A DNA stretch of 64,000 nucleotides from Rhodocytophaga rosea (GTDB lineage: Bacteria > Bacteroidota > Bacteroidia > Cytophagales > 172606-1): the NCBI RefSeq assembly GCF_010119975.1, contig NZ_CP048222.1, positions 558,001 through 622,000 on the forward strand. The letters are read 5' to 3'. Position numbers and translations under genes: made by a program. Below, in pieces: positions 9,669 through 18,572 of the stretch. The notes under the pieces were generated by a model. The model was not told the origin of the DNA. It did not search any database and worked only from the letters and a program-made list of their open reading frames with translations. How positions within the stretch are numbered: position 1 is the first letter of the stretch; every line of letters starts with the position of its first letter.

Positions 9669-10439
9669 TTATTTTCCATACACCCGTTGAAATACTTCAT
9701 CTGCCTGTTTGGGTCCACTATTTGGGCTTTTTACCAGACTAGTTCTATACAGGTTATCCCCTTCTACACGCTGGCTATATTCAAAAGTCTGCCCCTGTGC
9801 AGAGATGCCATGTTCCACTTTTAACATACTTTTATTCCCCTCAAGAGTGTATGTTCCTGCCATTACGTTGTTTAGCTTTTTAGCAGAGCCAAAACCTATC
9901 CACATCCAATGCGTAGGGGTGATAACATAGATACTGCTGTCGGCAACCATACTGGCAGTACGGTTCTTATTGTCCTTCTCAACCGAAGAAGACAGCTGAC
10001 GCCAGGTACCGATGCCTGAATTATTTGAATTCTGTACTGCTGTCTTAGCCTTTTTGAATACATGGTTTAATTGAGTCTTATTACCAGATAAGACCAGTGT
10101 TCCCTTTTGATAAAAAGTATCTCCATCCACTGTAAATTCATATACAGGATTGGCTATTGAAGCGTTGGCTATATTAGAAAATTCAATATTTTCCCGATAG
10201 AAGCCACCTGCCAGTATATATGTACCAATCCCAATATATAAAAATTTATCAGTTTTAATATCTTCAATCACAAATGCAAAATGAGTTGGAGTAATGATCT
10301 TTATTTCCCGCTCCCTATCAGTTTCTCTTATCCAGGTGCCTAATAGCGGATTTTCGCTGGCTCCGGCAGGACTCTGGGCATGAAGAGACAGCATTTTACA
10401 GAGTAAAACAAATACCAGAAAAAACTTGCCAGTTTTCAT
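9669..10439 (-). CDS. Secreted protein with two tandem lipocalin-like (DUF4488-like) domains
   Basis: This 256-residue exported protein of unknown function begins with a signal peptide ending SLHAQ. The mature part is an internal duplication. Copy one begins LLGTWIRETDRE and carries IITPTHFAFV and GTYILAGGFYREN. Copy two (from about residue 145) begins GIGTWRQLSSS and carries VITPTHWMWIG and GTYTLEGNKS. The repeated GTW ... ITPTH[FW] ... GTYxLxG pattern resembles the beta-barrel lipocalin-like DUF4488 domain. I place it there tentatively and see no catalytic residues. It is transcribed leftward on its own. Confidence 0.75.
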   Translation of the reverse strand: MKTGKFFLVFVLLCKMLSLHAQSPAGASENPLLGTWIRETDREREIKIITPTHFAFVIEDIKTDKFLYIGIGTYILAGGFYRENIEFSNIANASIANPVYEFTVDGDTFYQKGTLVLSGNKTQLNHVFKKAKTAVQNSNNSGIGTWRQLSSSVEKDNKNRTASMVADSSIYVITPTHWMWIGFGSAKKLNNVMAGTYTLEGNKSMLKVEHGISAQGQTFEYSQRVEGDNLYRTSLVKSPNSGPKQADEVFQRVYGK

Positions 10440-10743
10440 AACAATTGAGTTAAAGAATTCACTATAAAAGATACGTTAAAGTTTTCAGAACTGCCAGAAA
10501 TGAAATAGAGTGCTTCACTTATTTTGACAGGAATACTAATAGTCATTCAAACATATTTCTTTCAAAAAAGTTAGTTAATGATAAAGAGTAGCCAAGGAAA
10601 TATTTTGCAAATTTTTGCAGAATACTACCCAACCAAATACTTATTTGTACCGTACCGGAATCGGTTAACTGTTCATGGCGTAACAGAAGTATTTGACAGC
10701 AGCTGTTAACTCTATAAACACATCATTCAAACAAAGTACTAGT

Positions 10744-10947
10744 ATGAGACAAGCAGCCAGCTTCCCCTTAAAAAAAATTCTAGCAAGTGATCAACAATCA
10801 CTTATTAATTTCAAATTACGCTATAATGCACTAGTAGATAAAATCAATACCTCTCAGCTTTCTGATGTTGAAAAACAGCTATTGTTTGAACAATTAGAAC
10901 AGATAGATTTTCAGATTGCGGAGAAATCAAATCAGGAACACACCTAA
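10744..10947 (+). CDS. Small hypothetical protein (67 residues)
   Basis: A short soluble protein rich in Gln, Leu and Asp, not recognised. I prefer the ATG at 10744 (MRQAASFPLKKIL...); the same frame extends to a TTG at 10693. The second half, ALVDKINTSQLSDVEKQLLF followed by EQLEQIDFQIAEK, has amphipathic helical spacing and could form a coiled coil. It is followed by about 250 bp without a gene. No neighbour suggests a role. Confidence 0.5.
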   Translation: MRQAASFPLKKILASDQQSLINFKLRYNALVDKINTSQLSDVEKQLLFEQLEQIDFQIAEKSNQEHT

Positions 10948-11200
10948 TGCATTAGTTAGGAAACGCAATTGCAAAATGCCGATCGGGTATCCGATAAAGT
11001 CTTTTCTGCCCAGTAGCACAAGGTTTATTGGACAGAATACATCATTGTCCCTATCCCAAATTCTACATGCAATAATCTTTCATAAGCTCTAACCCTCCTT
11101 ACCATAGCCTCATAAGCAAATACTGCCATTTATTGAATAGTTGCTTTAGTAAATGGGTATTATACTTTGCCTTCCGTAACTTGCACCAAAATTCATACGG

Positions 11201-13000
11201 ATGCCACTTTTAGAGACTTTTCAGCAACGGCAGAATTCATTCGGGCAACAAGCCGCCAGATGGCAGCAGCAATACAATCAGCTTTCGTGGGTACGTGTAC
11301 TGGTATTTGTAGCCGGTATTGCCGGAATATGGTTATTGTACCGCAATGATACTGCTGCACTGCTTGTTATCGGATTTGCTGTTCTGGTGTTAGGCTTGTT
11401 CCTATACCTGATGAAAAAACATAACCAGATTGCCTATCAAAGAGATCAGTGCCGTTTTATGAGTCAGATTAATCAGGAAGAAACCGCCAGACTTAAAGGC
11501 AAACACCATCCGGAGGAAAATGGAAATCAGCATGCCGATGCGAAGCATCCCTACCTCACCGATCTGGATATCTTTGGGCGGAGTTCATTATTCGAACTTC
11601 TTAACCGCTCAACTACGCTCGGTGGAAATCTTCTGCTTGCCAGCTGGCTTAAACAAGCAGCTTCAGCCCAGGAAATTCACCAGCGGCAACAAACTATCAA
11701 AGAAATGGCTCCCTATATTGACTGGCGGCAACATTTTCAGGCTTCTGGTATGCATGTAAAGGCTTCCCTACCAGAAATTGAAAGCCTCTTGCAATGGATA
11801 GACGAACCCCCTGTCCTGTCTCCCAAAAAATGGCTGGTGGGTCTGGTATATATATTGCCTGTTCTGACAGTTACAGCAATCTTATTATCTGTTTTTACAG
11901 AAATTACCTATCACCTTCCTGCCTTTTTTATACTTATTAATTCGGCTTTGCTGGGCTATACCTTCAAAGAAGTAAAAGATGCCTCCGAGAAAACAGCCAA
12001 AAGCGCCAAAGTATTAAAAGTGTATGCTGAGTTGCTGCACACGTTGGAAACCTGCCCTTTTCAATCCGAAAGAATGCAGGAACTCAAACGAGCCCTGGAA
12101 CATAGCCATAGTAAAGCCTCTACCCGGATTAGGCAACTCTCCAGTTTACTCTATAATCTGGAAGCCAGACAGAATGTATACTTTTATGCCCTGGTCAGTA
12201 GTACCATTCTCTGGGATTTATTCTTTGTGATGCGGCTTGAAAAATGGAAAGAACAGGTACAGGAAGATATTCATTTGTGGCTCCAATCGGTAAGCGAAGC
12301 CGAAACTCTCAACAGTCTGGCTGGATTTATGTATGCCAACCCGGAGTATTGCCTGCCGGAGATTTCTTCAGAGAATTTACACCTGCAAGCACAATATATG
12401 GCCCATCCGCTTATCCTAAAGGAAAAAAGAATAAGCAATTCTATTCATTTGAGCGGTGCCGGTAAAACAATGGTTATCACCGGTTCCAATATGTCGGGCA
12501 AAAGTACTTTCCTGCGGACGGTAGGAATCAATGCAGTGCTGGCTATGGCCGGAGCTCCGGTGTGTGCAGCTGGTTTTACGGTTTCTATTTTCCAGGTATT
12601 TACCTCCATGCGTACCCAGGATTCCCTCGAAGAAAATGTATCCTCTTTCTATGCTGAACTCAAACGCTTAAAACAACTCATCGACAGCCTTCCCGAAGGG
12701 AAACCGATCTTATATTTATTAGACGAAATCTTAAAAGGCACCAACTCCCAGGACAGGCATTCCGGTGCACAGGCACTCATCCGGCAACTGCACCGGTACA
12801 ATGCTTCCGGCTTTATTTCTACCCACGACCTGGCCCTGGGAGATATGAGCAAAGAAATTCCTGGCTTTGTGAGCAATTATAGCTTTAATAGCGAAGTTGT
12901 AAACGATAAGCTATACTTTGATTATACCCTTCGTGAAGGTGTGTGCAAGAGTTTTAATGCCAGCAAGCTTATGCAACAAATTGGTATTGAAATGGAGTAA
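11201..13000 (+). CDS. MutS-domain-V ATPase with membrane segments
   Basis: This is a 599-residue member of the MutS superfamily that keeps only the lever/ATPase part (domain V). It lacks the mismatch-binding N-terminal domain and instead has hydrophobic spans near residues 35-70 and 205-250. The ATPase motifs are intact: Walker A GSNMSGKST (428-436), FTSMRTQDSLEENVSSFYAE (the MutS signature), Walker B with D508-E509 in LLDEILKGTNS, and the STHDLAL switch. It is therefore not the canonical MutS or MutS2 repair protein. It is one of the MutS-related proteins common in Bacteroidota, whose function is unproven. It converges with the beta-barrel gene at 13002 with a 1-bp gap. Confidence 0.9.
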   Translation: MPLLETFQQRQNSFGQQAARWQQQYNQLSWVRVLVFVAGIAGIWLLYRNDTAALLVIGFAVLVLGLFLYLMKKHNQIAYQRDQCRFMSQINQEETARLKGKHHPEENGNQHADAKHPYLTDLDIFGRSSLFELLNRSTTLGGNLLLASWLKQAASAQEIHQRQQTIKEMAPYIDWRQHFQASGMHVKASLPEIESLLQWIDEPPVLSPKKWLVGLVYILPVLTVTAILLSVFTEITYHLPAFFILINSALLGYTFKEVKDASEKTAKSAKVLKVYAELLHTLETCPFQSERMQELKRALEHSHSKASTRIRQLSSLLYNLEARQNVYFYALVSSTILWDLFFVMRLEKWKEQVQEDIHLWLQSVSEAETLNSLAGFMYANPEYCLPEISSENLHLQAQYMAHPLILKEKRISNSIHLSGAGKTMVITGSNMSGKSTFLRTVGINAVLAMAGAPVCAAGFTVSIFQVFTSMRTQDSLEENVSSFYAELKRLKQLIDSLPEGKPILYLLDEILKGTNSQDRHSGAQALIRQLHRYNASGFISTHDLALGDMSKEIPGFVSNYSFNSEVVNDKLYFDYTLREGVCKSFNASKLMQQIGIEME

Positions 13001-13001
13001 A

Positions 13002-13604
13002 TCAAAGAGAAATCAGATAGGCAATAGAAACACTAATCACCTGATTCTTTGAGTTTGTAGTAGCCTGAATGTCAGTCATACTCTGCGAAAATCTTCCTTC
13101 AAGCTGAAAATTTCCGATAGTTGATTCATACATCATTCCTAATCCTCCGGTAAGGCCAAATTCTGCCCGGTTATCTGTATCGGTAAAGCTGTATTTTCTG
13201 TTTGTTTGCAAATCAGTCGTTTGAATTTTCTCTGATGCTGATACACTATAGCCCACCAGAAAGCCCATATTTAGGAAAAGCCTGAATTTGGTTACCCCCA
13301 GATAAAACTGGCTCATACAAGGGATTTCTATGTAATTGATCTTCCGGCTATAATACTGCACACTGTCAATAATCTCTTTCCAGCCTTTTTGAGAGAAGTT
13401 TACCTCAAGCTGAACTCCGGCAATTTTATCTTCAAAATGTTTAAAAATAAGGCCGCCATTATAGGTAAAAATAGTTTCCTGCTCTATAGAAGGTTCAAAA
13501 ACAACCTTAGGAATGTTTAACCCCGCTTTAATGCCGATAGATGTTTGTGCATTTAAGAAACTTAATGGAATAAGGAAAAAACCCAGCAGTACAATAAACC
13601 GCAT
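13002..13604 (-). CDS. Outer-membrane beta-barrel protein (PorT-like)
   Basis: This 200-residue protein has a signal peptide ending FLNAQ, followed by TSIGIKAGLNIPKV. That is the typical entry strand of the Bacteroidota outer-membrane beta-barrel family (PF13568-like). Alternating hydrophobic strands continue to the C-terminus, which ends in an aromatic/hydrophobic strand (VISVSIAYLISL). A small eight-stranded porin-like barrel is expected. It has no assigned substrate. It overlaps nothing but lies tail-to-tail with the MutS-like gene. Confidence 0.8.
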   Translation of the reverse strand: MRFIVLLGFFLIPLSFLNAQTSIGIKAGLNIPKVVFEPSIEQETIFTYNGGLIFKHFEDKIAGVQLEVNFSQKGWKEIIDSVQYYSRKINYIEIPCMSQFYLGVTKFRLFLNMGFLVGYSVSASEKIQTTDLQTNRKYSFTDTDNRAEFGLTGGLGMMYESTIGNFQLEGRFSQSMTDIQATTNSKNQVISVSIAYLISL

Positions 13605-13984
13605 CTGATACTATTTTTGAATTACAATATAGATTTTAATTGTTTACAACTGCTATTTAACTGGAGATATTTCCTATCCAACTCTACCAAACCATATTAC
13701 CGGTTTAGCATTGGTATCTATTAGCTATAAGCTCATTAATTAATAATCAGCGAAAAAGTGCTCCTTCTACTTTTGCATCTGCCAGGTCTGAAACTTAGCT
13801 ACTAAAGCGAAAAAAGGTAAATTACCATTCAATACTGGAATAAAAACTCTCATATTCTAAGCAGGAATAATCCTATAAAATTTCAGCAAAACGTACATTG
13901 CATGATTATCATTATAATCAGCAGATAATTAAGGATATAAGCTGGTATTTTCGATGAAAAAACGTCTCAGTTATTTATATAATT
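13605..13984. other. Non-coding region, nothing recognised
   Basis: About 380 bp between divergent genes. The sequence is A/T-rich with no open frame of interest, no strong hairpin and no RNA gene that I can recognise. It should hold the promoters of both neighbours. Confidence 0.5.
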
Positions 13985-14725
13985 ATGCTTACCCAACGCA
14001 CGTACAGTTACAAAGATGTAACCATGCTGGTAGCCTGCCAGACCATTGCAGAAAACTTTAAGGCACACAAAGAAGAAATCATAGCTGTACGCAGCGTATG
14101 GGCCGATCCCTTCATCAGCACTTTTGAAACCCGTATCAACAAAGCCATTACCAGCTATTTAGGTTTAGATCCAAAACAAGAACTGAAAACCGCAACTTTA
14201 GTAGTTACCCAGTTACAGGAAGCTTCTTTAAAAGACCTCTCCTTTCTGAAAGTACAGATCGAAGCTGATTTCTCGGTGGACAAAGTACGCCAGGCTTCGC
14301 TGCTTGATGGTTTAGGCTATTACTCCTATTGGGTACCTGCCAGGGGCAAAAATCAACAGGCATTAATTCAACTGCTATATCAATACAGGAATGGTTTAAC
14401 CAAAGCCGTAAAAACAGAACTGGTGACAAAAGGCATTAATGAAGCCCTACTCAACCGGATATCTTCCTATGCCGATACCCTCCGCAAAGCCAATGTTACC
14501 CAGGAAACACTGAAAGGTTCCAGTAAGGAGATCACTGAAGCAGGCACCCTTGAGTTCAATGCCATTTATGAACAGGCTATGACCATTTGTAAGATCTGCT
14601 CCAAGGTATTTACAGACAATGCCCAGGTTAAAGATAAGTTTGTATTCAGTAAGATTGCTAAAAGTATCGCTCCTTCCAGAAAAGAAACAACTGTAGCTAA
14701 ATCTCCGGCTGTGACAGCAGAATAA
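13985..14725 (+). CDS. Conserved hypothetical cytoplasmic protein
   Basis: This 246-residue soluble, largely helical protein has no signal peptide and no motif I can tie to an enzyme class. The middle region carries helix-forming stretches such as LLDGLGYYSYWVPARGKNQQ and ISSYADTLRKANVTQETLKG. Two cysteines lie close together (CKICSK, around residue 210), but without a second pair. It resembles the uncharacterised Bacteroidota DUF6261-type proteins in length and composition, which I offer only as a possibility. It is monocistronic, closed by a strong terminator 25 bp after the stop. Confidence 0.75.
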   Translation: MLTQRTYSYKDVTMLVACQTIAENFKAHKEEIIAVRSVWADPFISTFETRINKAITSYLGLDPKQELKTATLVVTQLQEASLKDLSFLKVQIEADFSVDKVRQASLLDGLGYYSYWVPARGKNQQALIQLLYQYRNGLTKAVKTELVTKGINEALLNRISSYADTLRKANVTQETLKGSSKEITEAGTLEFNAIYEQAMTICKICSKVFTDNAQVKDKFVFSKIAKSIAPSRKETTVAKSPAVTAE

Positions 14726-14750
14726 GTAAGAATTGTTTTGTGTTTAGTAT

Positions 14751-14788
14751 AAAAAACCTGGAAAACGTTATGTTTCCCAGGTTTTTTT
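14751..14788 (+). terminator. Rho-independent terminator
   Basis: AAAAAACCTGG pairs with CCAGGTTTTTTT around a loop of about 15 bases. It ends the rightward gene that stops at 14725. Confidence 0.85.
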
Positions 14789-14835
14789 GTGCTTCTTCTA
14801 CTCCGTATCACTGGTTTTTTTAACCTATTAATTAC

Positions 14836-15228
14836 TCACAATTTATAGACAAAGCAAACGTGCGGTGGGTGGCTCAGCAATAGCGCGGACTTTTTTGGCC
14901 TTGTGCGTAGATTGTAGGATTGTGCGATGATTTTATCTGGCGTAAAAAACTCTCTATTGGTGCTGCCCTTTTGTTTTGTTACAATATGCAGCGCACAAAA
15001 CTGGCTCAAACATTCGCATGTTTGCCCTCTTTTGAACAAGCAAAATAAAAGTAAAGACAGCGTAAAGATTTACCATTCAAAAGTTTTTAGCCTAAAATAA
15101 TTATGAACACATCTTACTGCTACATTTTAAAGATGTAGGTAATTAATAGAGTTTAAAAGCCTTTAATATGAAAATGTTGCTTCAACAAATACTGCTATTG
15201 CCTTCATTAAAAATAATTTCTTCTACAT
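14836..15228. other. Non-coding region with a long-range inverted repeat
   Basis: About 390 bp without a convincing gene; a 67-codon leftward frame at 14836-15039 shows no family features. GCAAACGTGCG (14852-14862) is mirrored by CGCATGTTTGC (about 15013-15023), 10 of 11 bases. Inside it, TTGTGCG and CGCACAA form a second nested pair. The local G+C is higher than in the flanks. The TTGTGC/GCACAA motifs resemble the arms of the cassette sites at 56-64 kb, but the flanking sequence does not, so I call it only a structured region. Confidence 0.35.
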
Positions 15229-15624
15229 CTATAGTCTTTTCTCACACATAGAAAATGTTCTCACACACATAGAAATACCTTCTTCGGTCTTAAAAATTAT
15301 TTTCTCACACTTAGGAATACTTTTCACGCACATAGAAATTATTCTCACGAGCTTAGAAATAGTTTTCACAGGCTTAGAAGTACTTTTCTCACACATAGAA
15401 ACTTCTCCCACGAACTTAGAAATAGTTTTCTCATACATAGAAACTTTTCCCATAAGCTTAGAAACTGTTTTTCCATACATAGAAACAATTTTATCACACA
15501 TAGAAATTATTTTCACACCCTTAGAAAGAGTTTTCCCGCTCATAGAAACCTCTCCCACAGAATTAGTAAGTAAACTATTAGAGATAGAATCTAAGTTACT
15601 GTACATAGCATCAGTAAATTCCAT
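15229..15624 (-). CDS. Heptad-repeat protein of unknown function
   Basis: This 131-residue protein is made almost wholly of fifteen consecutive seven-residue units (residues 26-130). Examples are VSMSGKT, LSKGVKI, ISMCDKI, VSKLMGK, ISKFVGE, VSMCEKS and ISKLVRI. Two unit types alternate irregularly: [IV]SMCxK[ST] and [ITV]SKxxxx. A hydrophobic residue at position 1 and another near position 4 of each heptad would allow a coiled coil, and several units place a Cys at position 4. I start at the ATG at 15624, 10 bp after the metallophosphoesterase stop; the same frame reaches an ATG at 15681 inside that gene. No signal peptide is present. The coding status is uncertain because a 21-bp tandem repeat keeps any frame open once it is open. 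Confidence 0.5.
   Translation of the reverse strand: MEFTDAMYSNLDSISNSLLTNSVGEVSMSGKTLSKGVKIISMCDKIVSMYGKTVSKLMGKVSMYEKTISKFVGEVSMCEKSTSKPVKTISKLVRIISMCVKSIPKCEKIIFKTEEGISMCVRTFSMCEKRL
15235..15549. repeat. Degenerate 21-bp tandem repeat, 15 units
   Basis: The strand as given shows [AT]TAGAAA recurring with a strict 21-bp period, for example ACATAGAAACTTCTCCCACG followed 21 bp later by CTTAGAAATAGTTTTCTCAT. Units differ from one another by several substitutions but not by length. Selection for the reading frame or recent slippage in whole units would both produce this. Confidence 0.85.
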
Positions 15625-15634
15625 GTAAATTATC

Positions 15635-16393
15635 CTACAATTCAAACCAGGCATCCCTTCTGAACATATTGTGTTCGCCATATCTTACATAGCCTAGCTG
15701 GTTAGTGATCATACGGGTATCGTAGATAGAAAAATCAGCCTTATTGCGATGACTATGGCCGTACAACCAATAATTTATCTGGTTTTCTTCTATGAGTTGA
15801 TGCAGGTTTACACAAAAAGCTTCATTAAGCGGACTTTCTTTAAATTCCTCCACATTACATACCTCGCTCGGCAAATGATGACTCACTACTACCGTTTTTC
15901 CAGGCCTCTTTTCTTTCAATGCTTCCAACAAAAATCTTCTGGCATTTTCGTGTAAGTCATTATAGTGATTAATTCCCAGTTTCTCCTGTTCATATCTGAT
16001 CCTACGAAAATCTACCATTCCTCTCAGTATCGGCAATATGTTGGTAGTAATTTTAGACCACAGGGTTGTAAAAATAAACTCTATCCCTGCCCACTCAATC
16101 TTTCTGTTATGCAGCAAACGTACATTGCTGCGAAGCTTTTCATCGAAACCATTTAGTGATAGTGCTGCATCGTAGCCATTATAATATTCATGATTCCCAG
16201 GTATCAGGAATACCTGTTGAAAATTATCCGCTAATTGATCGAATAAAGGTTGTTTGTGGAATTCTTCCCCTAAGTAAAAAGTATCTCCGGCTATGATCAG
16301 AATATCACCACTGGGAATAATCGGGTTTTGTACAAGCCACCGATGGTTTTCAGGAAACTCCAGGTGCAGGTCAGAGCAATATTGAATCTTCAT
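15635..16393 (-). CDS. Calcineurin-like metallophosphoesterase
   Basis: This is a 252-residue cytoplasmic metallophosphoesterase. The two-metal site motifs appear in order: D-x-H in YCSDLHLEF (near the N-terminus), GD in LIIAGDTFYLG, GNHE in IPGNHEYYNG, H in VVSHHLPSE, and GHSH in LYGHSHRNK. I start at the ATG at 16393 (MKIQYCSDLH), because the longer frame to 16417 adds a tail the family lacks. The natural substrate (phosphodiester, nucleotide or protein) cannot be told from sequence. The heptad-repeat gene begins 10 bp downstream and may share its transcript. Confidence 0.92.
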   Translation of the reverse strand: MKIQYCSDLHLEFPENHRWLVQNPIIPSGDILIIAGDTFYLGEEFHKQPLFDQLADNFQQVFLIPGNHEYYNGYDAALSLNGFDEKLRSNVRLLHNRKIEWAGIEFIFTTLWSKITTNILPILRGMVDFRRIRYEQEKLGINHYNDLHENARRFLLEALKEKRPGKTVVVSHHLPSEVCNVEEFKESPLNEAFCVNLHQLIEENQINYWLYGHSHRNKADFSIYDTRMITNQLGYVRYGEHNMFRRDAWFEL

Positions 16394-16566
16394 AGACTGG
16401 TTTATTTTGAAATGCAAGCCTGCTAGTTATACCCTTTCTTCCTCTATCAGGCTTACTCAGCCACAGACAAAAATGTATGTTATAGAAAACAGCAATTAAT
16501 TTCAAGCATTTACCGGAAATTAAACTGATAAAAAGATTAAATTATCTTCCGAGTAAATCTTCTCCC

Positions 16567-17886
16567 ATGAGCCGCACTTCATTCTTATATCTTATTACCC
16601 TAATCCTGTTTACCGGAATGGTTGCCTGTACTTCCAGCGAGAAAAAAGCGGCTGAAAAAAGTAAACCAAAACAACCAACTGTTACGCTGATTCCCACCGG
16701 TAAATTCTACTTCAACTCTTTTGTTGATTGTAATATGGCCGAAGCCTGGGTAGGTGATACGTTTCGTATTTTCCCGGGAAAATATGGAGAAGATCCGCTG
16801 TGGGGAAATGCCCGCGAACTCAAATTTGCCGATGGCCAACATGCTGATGAAGCTTTCAGCAGTCCGGCAGAGAAATTTACAGAACCAGTATTGCCTAAGA
16901 ATGCACCAGTTGGTACAGAAGGCTTGCATGGAGCCGTCTGGTTCGAGACCATTTACCAGGATACGACCGATGCGAGCGGAAAAACACTGTTTGCTATTTA
17001 TCATAATGAAAATTATCCGCAAACTCTCCCCTATGATGCCAACACCGGCCAGGGATATATTGATAAACACTGGCCACAAGGGCTTACCGGGAAAAAAACA
17101 CCTGCTGCCGTGTGCCGTATAGGGGTGATGAAGTCAGTAGATGGCGGGAGAAGCTGGGCAAACAAAGGTTTATTCATCGAAGACCTTCAAGCCCGGATGA
17201 TTTTGAAGCCTCATAACAACTCCGTAACCTTTGCAGGTGGTGTAGGCGATCCATCAGCGGTAGCCAGCGGCGATTATTTGTATCTGTTTTATGGAGAATA
17301 TGGTTATCCTGGCACTTATGACTCTCTTACCTATGATCCTGCAAAAGAATGGAGTGGTCAATGTGTAAGTATGGCTCGTATCAAACTCAGCGACCTGGAA
17401 AACCCGGAAGGAAAAGCCAGAAGGTGGGATGGAAATGGATTTAACGCTGCTCATAACGGCATTGGCCAGCCTATTGCTTCTCTGCAAATCCCAATAGACT
17501 CTGGTGGCCCGGCTTCTTCTGCTACCGGCAAGTATTATTGGGGACCTTCCGTAAGCTGGAATTATTATCTCAACTCCTGGGTGATGCTGATGGCCCGTGC
17601 AGAAGGGCCTTCCTGGAAAGGCAGCCGCATTTATATTTCCTATAACCCGAACAAAGACCTCAGTACCGGTAATAACTCCCAGCAATGGACCAAACCAGAA
17701 CTCCTTATTGATAAACCAGGGCATATTCTGTGGTATCCTTCTCTTCAACCCCTCAACTCGCCGGAAGATATCGGCAATAAGAATACCAGTTTAAAGTTGG
17801 GCCAACATGTAAGGCTATTTTATAAAGACCAAAGCCCGGAGAAGAACGTATACTGGTCGGAATTTCAGATAAAATTTGAGAAATAG
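16567..17886 (+). CDS. Lipoprotein with a glycosidase-like beta-propeller
   Basis: This 439-residue lipoprotein has the signal peptide ILFTGMVAC with the lipidated Cys around residue 21. An Asp-box, SVDGGRSW, occurs near residue 193, and the strand-rich sequence between tryptophans (YYWGPSVSWNYYLNSWVMLM, YISYNPNKDLSTG) is what one sees in sialidase- and GH43-type propellers. I cannot assign a substrate or confirm catalytic residues. It is expressed alone, in a region flanked by leftward genes. Tethered to the cell surface or periplasm, it would act on glycans. Confidence 0.65.
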   Translation: MSRTSFLYLITLILFTGMVACTSSEKKAAEKSKPKQPTVTLIPTGKFYFNSFVDCNMAEAWVGDTFRIFPGKYGEDPLWGNARELKFADGQHADEAFSSPAEKFTEPVLPKNAPVGTEGLHGAVWFETIYQDTTDASGKTLFAIYHNENYPQTLPYDANTGQGYIDKHWPQGLTGKKTPAAVCRIGVMKSVDGGRSWANKGLFIEDLQARMILKPHNNSVTFAGGVGDPSAVASGDYLYLFYGEYGYPGTYDSLTYDPAKEWSGQCVSMARIKLSDLENPEGKARRWDGNGFNAAHNGIGQPIASLQIPIDSGGPASSATGKYYWGPSVSWNYYLNSWVMLMARAEGPSWKGSRIYISYNPNKDLSTGNNSQQWTKPELLIDKPGHILWYPSLQPLNSPEDIGNKNTSLKLGQHVRLFYKDQSPEKNVYWSEFQIKFEK

Positions 17887-17950
17887 CTATATAAAAGTAC
17901 GTAAAGATGGCAAAACAGTGAAGGTATTAGTCACCTATGAAAGCCAGGTT

Positions 17951-18478
17951 TTACTTGATATCTGTCCTGCTTCCATAAAAATCTTTGGGTTGTTGCCAGT
18001 GCTGGTACATTAACCAGCAAACTCCACAAAACACCAGCATGTCGGCTATATTAAATACATAGAAATTGTACTGATATCGATAGTGGACGTGAATAAAATC
18101 AATAACATAGCCATTATTGATCCGGTCGGTGAGGTTTCCGGCGGCGCCGGCGAGTATTAAGGCCAAAGGCAAGAGTTCTGTTATTTTTTTCTGCCTCCAT
18201 TGCCAAAATAAAAAAACTACAAACAGAACTGCCAAAGTAGTCAGGGTAAAAATGAGTGGCAATCTGACCTGCTCGTTTATATGCCGCAGCATTCCAAAAG
18301 CTACTGCCGGATTTTCTACATAGGTAAAGTCTAAAAATCTGGGAAATACTTCAATCGCTACTTTATATTTTAACCTGGCTTCTGCCCATTGTTTGGTAGA
18401 CAAATCTGCATTACATCCCATGGCAAATACGATCAGCAAAAAGATGTATTTCCGGAAGGCAGTCTGGAATTGTCTCAT
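17951..18478 (-). CDS. lspA: Lipoprotein signal peptidase (SPase II)
   Basis: LspA is the aspartyl protease in the inner membrane that cleaves prolipoprotein signal peptides before the lipidated Cys. This 175-residue protein has four hydrophobic spans and the family motifs ENPAVAFG (residues 55-62), AGAAGNLTDR (110-119), GYVIDFI (123-129) and FNIAD (142-146). The catalytic pair corresponds to D127 and D146, and both are present. The many lipobox proteins in this window would be its substrates. It is not in an operon with ileS, the arrangement common in Proteobacteria. Confidence 0.93.
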   Translation of the reverse strand: MRQFQTAFRKYIFLLIVFAMGCNADLSTKQWAEARLKYKVAIEVFPRFLDFTYVENPAVAFGMLRHINEQVRLPLIFTLTTLAVLFVVFLFWQWRQKKITELLPLALILAGAAGNLTDRINNGYVIDFIHVHYRYQYNFYVFNIADMLVFCGVCWLMYQHWQQPKDFYGSRTDIK

Positions 18479-18572
18479 GGCCGTATGTTTAGTATATGAA
18501 ACGAACAGCGCAGGTTACCTGGTATGAGTTTGTTCATAAACATCTATCTACACACAACTCTACATAGTTTTT

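Noticed and set aside
11140-11200. Promoter ATACTTTGC before the MutS-like gene (and the same string near 31825 before the EamA gene)
   Set aside because: The spacing between TA and TTTG is three bases, not two, so it does not match TAnnTTTG; recurrence in two places is noted but not enough to annotate.
14836-15039. 67-codon leftward frame
   Set aside because: It coincides with an inverted-repeat region, and its composition (Cys, Ser, basic residues at random) looks non-coding.
15235-15549. Regularly spaced short repeats that might be a CRISPR array
   Set aside because: The period is 21 bp with no spacer of 30 bp or more, units are degenerate, and the repeat stays in one reading frame. No cas genes are near.
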